This document shows, piece by piece, positions 1 to 4,363 of a DNA stretch of 5,474 bases. The notes below the pieces were generated by a model. It made no database searches. It was not told the DNA's origin and saw nothing but the letters and a program-made list of their open reading frames with translations. Position 1 is the first letter of the stretch. The number at the start of each line of letters is the position of its first letter. The position numbers and the translations under genes are program-made. The DNA comes from Treponema sp. (lineage in GTDB: Bacteria; Spirochaetota; Spirochaetia; Treponematales; Breznakiellaceae), in contig JAIROH010000150.1 of NCBI GenBank assembly GCA_031257595.1, positions 1-5,474 of the forward strand. Direction: 5' to 3'.

Positions 1-162
1 TTCAACATCGGAAGAAACATACGTATATAATGCTTCGTAAAGAAGCAGCCTCATTTCCGCCTCCGCCTCGAGCCAGGAACCGGGATGCGGCACCTCGGCA
101 AAAAGGAGGACCGGAAGGAGGATAAATGCCGGCAAAAAGGCGATTTTTTTCTTTTTTTCCAT
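1..162 (-). CDS. Secreted protein of unknown function, N-terminal part only
   Basis: This frame gives 54 residues and is cut by the left window edge. It begins with a classic signal peptide: a charged n-region (MEKKKK), a hydrophobic core at about residues 7-22, and a likely cleavage after LFA (A22/E23). There is no lipobox cysteine, so a periplasmic or exported protein fits better than a lipoprotein. The start is well fixed: a TGA stop lies directly before the ATG in the same frame, and AAAGGGG sits 7 bases upstream. A longer frame beginning at 244 reads through the upstream repeats and lacks any signal-peptide logic, so I reject it. Codons 2-7 contain two runs of seven A on the coding strand. 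The mature start (EVPHPGSWLEAEAEMRLLLYE) is too short to assign a family. Secretion is fairly sure and function is unknown. Confidence 0.75.
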   Translation of the reverse strand, partial: MEKKKKIAFLPAFILLPVLLFAEVPHPGSWLEAEAEMRLLLYEALYTYVSSDVE

Positions 163-169
163 TCAAAAA

Positions 170-176
170 CCCCTTT
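170..176 (-). promoter_or_regulatory. Shine-Dalgarno site of the secreted-protein gene
   Basis: On the minus strand AAAGGGG lies 7 bases before the ATG at 162. It is the only clear ribosome binding site before any gene start in the window, and it decides the start of the secreted protein over the longer overlapping frame. Confidence 0.65.
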
Positions 177-207
177 GGTTGGGCAACGCTGATTAACGTG
201 TGGCTTC

Positions 208-255
208 GCCAACTACGCTGGCGGCCAACATAGTTGGCGGCCAACTACGCTGGCG
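208..255. repeat. Three tandem 16-bp palindromic repeats
   Basis: Units at 208-223, 224-239 and 240-255 abut with no spacer. The outer two are identical (gccaactacgctggcg). The middle one (gccaacatagttggcg) differs in four central positions but keeps the ends. Each unit is itself an inverted repeat: GCCA and TGGC at the ends in all three, and a 6-bp arm GCCAAC/GTTGGC around ATA in the middle unit. The junctions read TGGCGGCCA, so neighbouring units can also pair with each other. A further TGGC-ttc-GCCA lies just to the left (202-211). The array falls in the predicted 5' leader of the secreted-protein gene and could act as stacked RNA hairpins or protein-binding sites. It may also be a REP-like repeat found elsewhere in the genome. 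Confidence 0.8.
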
Positions 256-269
256 CATCAATGCTGCCT

Positions 270-295
270 ATAGTTAGTTTTCTATAACTAACTAT
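270..295. promoter_or_regulatory. Palindromic operator candidate next to the -10 box
   Basis: Perfect 10-bp arms, atagttagtt (270-279) and aactaactat (286-295), flank a 6-base centre (ttctat). On the minus strand the palindrome begins at the base after the predicted -10 box and covers the expected transcription start. That is the usual place for a repressor to block initiation. The element is AT-rich with no following T run, so it is not a terminator. The bound protein is unknown; the nearby XRE regulator is one candidate but nothing here links them. Confidence 0.55.
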
Positions 296-324
296 GTTAT
301 AACGAGTTAACAAAATTTCGTCAA
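296..324 (-). promoter_or_regulatory. Sigma-70 type promoter for the secreted-protein gene
   Basis: On the minus strand TTGACG (324 to 319) and TATAAC (301 to 296) are separated by exactly 17 bases. Each box matches the sigma-70 consensus at five of six positions, the best promoter match I found in the window. Transcription would begin near 289, giving a leader of roughly 125 bases that includes half of the palindrome and all three 16-bp repeats. Confidence 0.6.
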
Positions 325-404
325 GCGGGTTTACAGTCACCGCGGGGCGCCGGCATTTACTTTTTTCAGTACCAAAATTCCTGTGGAACCGGCATATTTT
401 GAAG

Positions 405-531
405 AAAAAAATCACCGCAAAGGGGAGACCGCTATCGCGGTCAATTAGAAAGAAAAAGGAAGGAGAAGTTCCGGTACAAAGCCTCGTTTTTCTCCTTCCT
501 GCTTCGACTTATTTGACTTTGCGGTTACATA
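405..531 (-). ncRNA. Candidate small structured RNA
   Basis: This is a hypothesis built from pairing alone. Read on the minus strand, ACCGCAAAG (525 to 517) pairs perfectly with CTTTGCGGT (422 to 414). Two bases later comes a run of seven T (411 to 405), as at the end of a factor-independent terminator. Inside the closing stem lie an 11-bp perfect hairpin (500-490 with 467-457, 22-base loop) and a 6-bp hairpin GACCGC-GATA-GCGGTC (442 to 427). A TATACT box at 543 to 538 would place a start near 531, so the RNA would be about 127 bases. Closing stem, open centre with a small hairpin, and apical stem loosely recall 6S RNA, but it is shorter than usual and I see no conserved sequence to prove it. 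It could equally be the structured 3' end of the XRE transcript or an attenuator. Confidence 0.35.
446..500 (-). terminator. Possible terminator hairpin downstream of the XRE gene
   Basis: On the minus strand AGGAAGGAGAA (500 to 490) pairs perfectly with TTCTCCTTCCT (467 to 457), followed by TTTTCTTTCT. It lies about 90 bases past the XRE stop codon. The 22-base loop and modest GC content make it a weak terminator. The same hairpin is the apical stem of the candidate small RNA, so the two readings compete. Confidence 0.35.
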
Positions 532-537
532 TTCTTA

Positions 538-543
538 AGTATA
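538..543 (-). promoter_or_regulatory. -10-like box upstream of the candidate RNA
   Basis: TATACT on the minus strand matches five of six consensus positions. No good -35 box lies at 15-18 bases: the sequence there is G-rich (GTGGGG at 17). The box is therefore only suggestive of an independent start for the structured region. Confidence 0.25.
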
Positions 544-587
544 CGCACTTGGGTATTAGACCCCACCGCGAATGAATCAGCGCTTTT

Positions 588-950
588 TTAACGGCCGGGG
601 TTGTCTTTTTTTTCGTTATAGGGGAGGTAGTTCTCTTTAATATCGCCGACCGCCTGGGTAAAACGCATACTTAACTCGTCCAGATAACTCCGGATTTTCC
701 AGGTTTCGGGAGGATCCAGAGGATTCGACTGAAAAAAGGCGCCCGGTTCCACATCGAGCACTCCGGCAAGTTTTGCTATGGTATTCGGGGAAACCCATTT
801 TTTGCCGTTTTCAATGTCATTGACGAAATTATGGGCAAGGCCGGCCTTTACCGAAAGGGCCAGTTGGGAAAGGTTGTTGTGATGCCGGAGCAGTTTAAGG
901 TTTCTGCTGAAAAGTTCACGGATTTCCTGCCCGTCAAAGCGTTTTGCCAT
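588..950 (-). CDS. XRE-family helix-turn-helix transcriptional regulator
   Basis: The 120-residue protein has a lambda-repressor-like (HTH_3/XRE) domain at about residues 14-73. The pattern RNLKLLRHHNNLSQLALSVK is followed by the recognition-helix region and the hallmark NDIENGKKWVSPNTIAKLAGVLDVEPGAFF. A short tail (about 80-120) is mostly charged and may form one amphipathic helix (WKIRSYLDELSMRFTQAV) for dimerisation; no ligand or enzyme domain is seen. It should act in the cytoplasm as a DNA-binding repressor or activator. No Shine-Dalgarno sequence lies close to the ATG (the upstream bases read ctatttct). The 5' flank holds a GACAGCTGTC palindrome that would suit autoregulation. It stands alone between trpS and a non-coding region, so its target cannot be read from context. 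No toxin partner, phage gene or methylase is next to it. Confidence 0.85.
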   Translation of the reverse strand: MAKRFDGQEIRELFSRNLKLLRHHNNLSQLALSVKAGLAHNFVNDIENGKKWVSPNTIAKLAGVLDVEPGAFFQSNPLDPPETWKIRSYLDELSMRFTQAVGDIKENYLPYNEKKDNPGR

Positions 951-985
951 AGAAATAGTTTTTTAAATTTCCGGGTTACTTTACA

Positions 986-1013
986 AATATCAGACAGCTG
1001 TCACTACAGCCAA
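986..1013 (-). promoter_or_regulatory. Possible promoter and operator of the XRE gene
   Basis: On the minus strand TTGGCT (1013 to 1008) and GATATT (991 to 986) are 16 bases apart, four of six matches each. The spacer contains the perfect palindrome GACAGCTGTC (993-1002), and GCTGT-cact-ACAGC (997-1010) overlaps it. A repressor bound between the boxes would block transcription, so autoregulation is plausible. The boxes are weak. Confidence 0.3.
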
Positions 1014-1068
1014 CAGTCGTATATCCGAGACGCGGTTTTATAGTCCCCGCAGCAGTCTTAGTGGAACA

Positions 1069-2067
1069 CTACTCAATGCCGGCGGCCCTGCGGAAGCGTC
1101 TGACGGTCGCCGCGGCAATCGGACGGGCCTTTTCCGCCCCGGCGGCGAGTACGCGGTCCAGAGCGGCGGGATCGGCGATAATCGCGTTAAACCGTTCCCG
1201 TACCGGGGCAAGTTCCCGGTTTACCACCCGGAAAAGCTCTTCTTTCGCCTCGCCCCAGCCCATACCGCCGGATCGGTACCTGGACGCGAGGGCCGCCTGC
1301 TCTTTGGAATCGGCAAAAAGCCGGTAAAGCAGAAAAATTTGGCTGGTTTCAGGGTCTTTCGGCTCTTCCACCGCCTGGGAATTGGTAACTATCCGCATAA
1401 TAAGCTTACGGAGCTGTGTTTCCGGAATAAAGATCGGGATCGCGTTACCGTAACTTTTGCTCATCTTGCGTCCGTCAAGCCCGGGAACCACGGCGACGCT
1501 TTCCGACACAAGAGCCTGGGGGATTTTAAGCACTTCCTGCTTGTAGTTGTGGTTCACCGATTGGGCGATGTCCTGGGCCATCTCGATATGCTGAACCTGA
1601 TCTTTCCCGACCGGCACAACATCGGAATCAAACAAAATGATGTCGGCGGCCATAAGAACCGGATAGGTAAAAAGGCCCATGTTCACCCCGGCGTCGGGAT
1701 CGCCGCCTTTTTCGCTGTTTTCCTGGACCGCGGCCTTGTACGCATGGGCCCGGTTCATAAGCCCTTTGGCGGTAAAGGCCATAAGCATCGTGGTAAGCTC
1801 AAACACTTCGGGAATCGACGACTGGCGGTAAAACACAACCTTTTCCGGATCAAGGCCGCAGGCAAGCCAGCCCGCGGCTACTTCGCGTATCAGCGCGGAA
1901 AGTTCCTTTGGATCTTTCATTATATTAAGGGCGTGGTAATCGGCGATAAAGTACCGGGCATCGTACTCTTTCGCAAGTTCCAGGGCCGGCTTGATCGCCC
2001 CAAAGTAGTTGCCGATATGGAGATTACCCGTAGGTTTAATGCCTGTAAGAGAGATTTTCCTTGTCAT
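1069..2067 (-). CDS. trpS: Tryptophan--tRNA ligase (TrpRS)
   Basis: This is a class I aminoacyl-tRNA synthetase that activates tryptophan with ATP and charges tRNA-Trp in the cytoplasm. At 332 residues it has the normal bacterial length and appears intact. The N-terminal Rossmann fold begins TGIKPTGNLHIGNY (residues 8-21), containing the HIGH-type motif (HIGN, 17-20). The Trp-pocket region shows the family patterns GLFTYPVLMAADI (131-143) and VGKDQVQHIE (153-162). The ATP-binding loop KMSKS is at 201-205, inside DGRKMSKSYGN. The C-terminal helical part (about 215-332) is the anticodon-binding region, ending in a basic stretch. The ATG at 2067 sits at the expected distance before the HIGH motif, but no Shine-Dalgarno sequence precedes it. 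It follows yfcE by 49 bases on the same strand, with a weak terminator-like hairpin between, so expression may depend on read-through or on a promoter inside yfcE. Confidence 0.95.
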   Translation of the reverse strand: MTRKISLTGIKPTGNLHIGNYFGAIKPALELAKEYDARYFIADYHALNIMKDPKELSALIREVAAGWLACGLDPEKVVFYRQSSIPEVFELTTMLMAFTAKGLMNRAHAYKAAVQENSEKGGDPDAGVNMGLFTYPVLMAADIILFDSDVVPVGKDQVQHIEMAQDIAQSVNHNYKQEVLKIPQALVSESVAVVPGLDGRKMSKSYGNAIPIFIPETQLRKLIMRIVTNSQAVEEPKDPETSQIFLLYRLFADSKEQAALASRYRSGGMGWGEAKEELFRVVNRELAPVRERFNAIIADPAALDRVLAAGAEKARPIAAATVRRFRRAAGIE

Positions 2068-2080
2068 TCGGGAAGTGTAG

Positions 2081-2109
2081 AAAAAAGAACGCCTTTGTTC
2101 CAGTAGGCG
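2081..2109 (-). terminator. Weak terminator or attenuator between yfcE and trpS
   Basis: On the minus strand CGCCT (2109 to 2105) pairs with AGGCG (2094 to 2090) around a 10-base loop, followed by TTC and a run of six T (2086 to 2081). The stem is only 5 bp, so termination would be partial at best. It lies 13 bases before the trpS start codon and 7 bases after the yfcE stop codon. Confidence 0.4.
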
Positions 2110-2116
2110 CGTTGCT

Positions 2117-2656
2117 TCATAGCGTAATCTGTTTTATCGCATAGCCGGATCCGGCCCTTGTTATGCCCCAAAACACCGCGTTGAGGGGGCCGCGGACGGG
2201 TACTTCAAGAACGGCAAAGCTTGCCCCGGCGCGGCTCCGGGGACGGCCGACGCTGCCGGGGTTCAGGAAGGTGACGCCGTTGAAAACGTCAAAACAGGGA
2301 ACATGGGTATGCCCGAACAGGGCCGCTTCCGCGCCGGCGGCCAGGGCGTTCGCGGCAAGGGTCTCAAAACCGGCCTCCACGCCGAGGCCCTGGCCGTGGG
2401 CAAGGTACAGCTTGCGGCCGGCAAGCTCGACAACGGCTGAAAGCGGCCCGGCGTTGTCCATGTTTCCCCGGACAGCCGACCAGTCAAAAACCGTCCCCGA
2501 TGCCGCGGCGGCCGGCTCTATGTCGTCCGCGCCGTCGCCCAGAAAAAGGCCCCGTACAAGGCCCCTTTTGGCGGCCCATGCAAACACCGCCGCGAGAGGT
2601 TTTACGCATCCGTGGGTATCGGAAACAACCAAAACAGACTCTTTATTCACAGCCAT
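2117..2656 (-). CDS. YfcE/MJ0936-type metallophosphoesterase
   Basis: The 179-residue cytoplasmic protein belongs to the calcineurin-like phosphoesterase superfamily, small YfcE/MJ0936 branch, whose members hydrolyse phosphodiesters with Mn2+ or similar metals. The metal ligands are all visible in order: D13 and H15 in SDTHG, D41 in LGDG, N65 in RGNMD, H87 in AHGQG, and H116 and H118 in GHTH, followed by the typical NPGS (132-135). Length matches E. coli YfcE, and no extra domain or signal peptide is present. The natural substrate of this branch is generally unclear, so I give no symbol. The ATG at 2656 is supported by the closeness of the first motif, but the upstream sequence is AT-rich with no Shine-Dalgarno site. 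It is divergent from the phosphate transporter genes across 38 bases and is followed by trpS. A link to phosphate metabolism is possible but only by position. Confidence 0.88.
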   Translation of the reverse strand: MAVNKESVLVVSDTHGCVKPLAAVFAWAAKRGLVRGLFLGDGADDIEPAAAASGTVFDWSAVRGNMDNAGPLSAVVELAGRKLYLAHGQGLGVEAGFETLAANALAAGAEAALFGHTHVPCFDVFNGVTFLNPGSVGRPRSRAGASFAVLEVPVRGPLNAVFWGITRAGSGYAIKQITL

Positions 2657-2694
2657 ATCTTAATAAAATGTTAAAAATAAGTTAATATTGAGTT
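2657..2694. promoter_or_regulatory. Divergent promoter region, AT-rich, 38 bases
   Basis: All promoter elements for yfcE (minus) and the first transporter (plus) must fit here or inside the opposite gene. The stretch is almost entirely A and T. On the plus strand TTAATA (2660-2665) and TAATAT (2683-2688) are 17 bases apart, four of six matches each, and would start transcription near the ATG at 2695. On the minus strand several TATTAA/TTTTAT-like boxes would likewise start close to 2656. Neither gene has a Shine-Dalgarno site, so leaderless messages are possible. Base composition makes such boxes easy to find by chance. Confidence 0.4.
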
Positions 2695-4362
2695 ATGGGG
2701 ACGTTTTTCAGCATAGTCGGCAGCCTGGGACTTTTCCTTTACGGAATGAAGATTATGGGCGATGGAATCCAGCAGGCCGCCGGTCAACGCATGCAGAAAG
2801 CGCTTTCCTATATGACCGGCAACCGCGTTCTGGCCGTCGTTACCGGCCTTGGGGTAACGGCGGTAATCCAGTCGTCGTCGGCGACGACGGTCATGGTCGT
2901 GTCGTTTGTAAACGCCGGCCTCCTTACCCTTAAACAGGCAATCGGCGTGATAATGGGGGCGAACATCGGCACCACCGTTACCGCCTGGATCGTCTCCCTT
3001 GTCGGATTTTCCCTTCAAATCGGCGTCCTGGCCCTGCCCGCCGTCGGCGTCGGTTTTCTGCTTTCGGTGATCAAGTGGCGGCACCGGGAACTGGGAAACG
3101 CCATACTGGGCTTCGGCCTCCTTTTTATGGGCCTGGATCTCCTCACAAAATCGATGCCGTCCCTTTCCGCGGACACCCTTTCGTTTATCGGCCGCTTTTC
3201 CAACATGGGATTTGCCTCGATCCTGCTGGGGTCGGCGGTGGGAATGATCGTCACGCTTGTGATTCATTCCTCGTCGGCGGGCACGGCCATATTCCTCACG
3301 ATGGCCTTCCAGGGGCTTATCGGCTATGAAATGGCCGCGTCGATGATCCTTGGGGCCAATATCGGTACAACCGTAGACGCGGCGCTGGCGGGCATCGGGG
3401 CAAAGCCGGCGGCCCGGCGGGCGGCCCTTGTCCACATACTGTTTAACATAATCGGGAACGTATGGGCGCTGATCCTCTTTCATCCGCTGCTCCGTCTTGT
3501 AGAGCTTGTTACGCCGGGAATCCCCGAGGGCGCGGGAATCACGAACCACCTTGCGATGTTCCATACGATATTTAATATGGCAAACACCGTGCTTTTCCTT
3601 CCGTTTGTCAACCAGTTCGCCGCCTTTGTACAGAAAATCATTAAAGACCAGCCGGAAGGCGCCGGGCTTGGGCACTACAAACTCAGCTACAGTTCAGGAA
3701 CCCTGCGGGACGCCCCGGAACTGAACATACTCAGGGCGGAAAAGGAAATCCGCGATATGGCGGGGATTGTCTCCTCGATGTACGGCAGGGTAAGCGGAAT
3801 CCTTGAAACCCTCAAGGAACATCCGAAACAGGAAGAAGCGGTACAGGAACTTACGTCGGAGCTTAAGGCAAAGGAAGCCTATGCCGACGAAATGCGGGAA
3901 GAGCTTACCCATTTCCTGATGGAATGTACCAGGCAGCGTCTTAACCTGCGTTCCGAAGGCCGAGTGTCGCGGCTTTTGCGGATCATCGCGGACCTTGAAA
4001 ACATGACCGACGACTGTCTGGGGGCAAGTCTTATCCTCGAAAACAGCGTAAAAAAAGACAGGGTTTTCGGGGGGAAGGAAATGCGGGCCCTTGTTCCCTA
4101 CACTACCCTTGTGGGGGATTTTCTCGCGTTTGTCCAAAACCACCTGGGTAAAAAACTTGCCAGTGGAGAAGCGGAACAGGCGTCTCTGATGGAAGAGCGT
4201 ATCAACGGCGCTCAAAAGAAACTCCGTAAATACGGGCGCAAGCGGATAGAAGCCGGCAAAAACGTAAGGACGGAACTTCTGTTTATCGACTTTATCCGCA
4301 GGCTGGAACAGCTTGGTGACAACTGTTACAGCATATCGGCGGCCCTGGCCCGCCTGGAATAA
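2695..4362 (+). CDS. Na+/phosphate cotransporter family protein with C-terminal PhoU domain
   Basis: The 555-residue protein is predicted to bring phosphate across the inner membrane with sodium. It has the two inverted Na/Pi cotransporter repeats (NptA/SLC34-like). Repeat one carries QSSSATT (59-65) and GANIGTT (88-94). Repeat two carries HSSSAGT (191-197) and GANIGTT (220-226). Hydrophobic segments fill about residues 5-20, 45-125, 135-150, 173-230, 246-265 and 287-312. A PhoU-like helical domain follows from about 341, with two EXXXD metal-site motifs: E435-D439 in LENMTDD and E538-D542 in LEQLGDN. In this fused arrangement the PhoU part probably regulates transport. The second repeat has His where Gln is typical. 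The start matches the N-terminus of the downstream paralogue, yet no Shine-Dalgarno site precedes it. The next paralogue begins one base after the stop, so the two are surely co-transcribed. The substrate is inferred from the family. Confidence 0.92.
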   Translation: MGTFFSIVGSLGLFLYGMKIMGDGIQQAAGQRMQKALSYMTGNRVLAVVTGLGVTAVIQSSSATTVMVVSFVNAGLLTLKQAIGVIMGANIGTTVTAWIVSLVGFSLQIGVLALPAVGVGFLLSVIKWRHRELGNAILGFGLLFMGLDLLTKSMPSLSADTLSFIGRFSNMGFASILLGSAVGMIVTLVIHSSSAGTAIFLTMAFQGLIGYEMAASMILGANIGTTVDAALAGIGAKPAARRAALVHILFNIIGNVWALILFHPLLRLVELVTPGIPEGAGITNHLAMFHTIFNMANTVLFLPFVNQFAAFVQKIIKDQPEGAGLGHYKLSYSSGTLRDAPELNILRAEKEIRDMAGIVSSMYGRVSGILETLKEHPKQEEAVQELTSELKAKEAYADEMREELTHFLMECTRQRLNLRSEGRVSRLLRIIADLENMTDDCLGASLILENSVKKDRVFGGKEMRALVPYTTLVGDFLAFVQNHLGKKLASGEAEQASLMEERINGAQKKLRKYGRKRIEAGKNVRTELLFIDFIRRLEQLGDNCYSISAALARLE

Positions 4363-4363
4363 C

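Larger units (their letters stand above)
163..587. other. 425-base non-coding region with regulatory and RNA-like structure
   Basis: No convincing protein gene is present on either strand; the only short frames are about ten codons long. From right to left on the minus strand it holds the 3' flank of the XRE gene, a -10-like box (538-543), a structured stretch with nested inverted repeats (405-525), a spacer of about 80 bases, a sigma-70-type promoter (296-324), an abutting palindrome (270-295), three tandem 16-bp repeats (208-255) and the ribosome binding site of the secreted-protein gene. The parts are listed separately. Confidence 0.7.

Noticed and set aside
2..244. 80-codon open frame on the minus strand overlapping the secreted-protein start
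   Set aside because: It translates the palindromic repeats and has no signal peptide or domain. The overlapping frame from 162 has a ribosome binding site, an in-frame stop just before its ATG and a textbook signal peptide.
414..525. The 9-bp inverted repeats ACCGCAAAG/CTTTGCGGT as ends of a miniature transposable element
   Set aside because: No target-site duplication is visible outside the arms, the arms are short, and the internal hairpins and T run fit a transcript better.
1059..1071. Hairpin TAGTG-gaa-CACTA at the trpS stop codon as a terminator
   Set aside because: The stem is 5 bp with no T run after it on the minus strand, so it does not fit a factor-independent terminator.
1339..2106. 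255-codon open frame on the plus strand
   Set aside because: It lies wholly opposite trpS, whose motifs are complete. The composition is that of an antisense shadow in GC-rich DNA and no domain is recognisable.
2068..2116. T-box or Trp leader peptide controlling trpS
   Set aside because: The 49-base gap is too short for a T-box, and no Trp-rich small frame or T-box core sequence is present.
2163..2663. 166-codon open frame on the plus strand
   Set aside because: It is antisense to yfcE, whose metal-binding motifs are intact; the translation is low-complexity Ala, Arg and Pro.
2873..2889. 7-bp inverted repeat CGTCGTC/GACGACG within the first transporter gene
   Set aside because: It is explained by the codons for the SSSATT motif (repeated TCG and ACG). 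The second paralogue uses similar codons with the repeat partly broken, so structure is not conserved.
2671..3675. 334-codon open frame on the minus strand
   Set aside because: It is antisense to the first transporter and extremely rich in Arg, Lys, Gly and His, as expected from reverse reading of hydrophobic codons. It would also overlap the yfcE promoter region.
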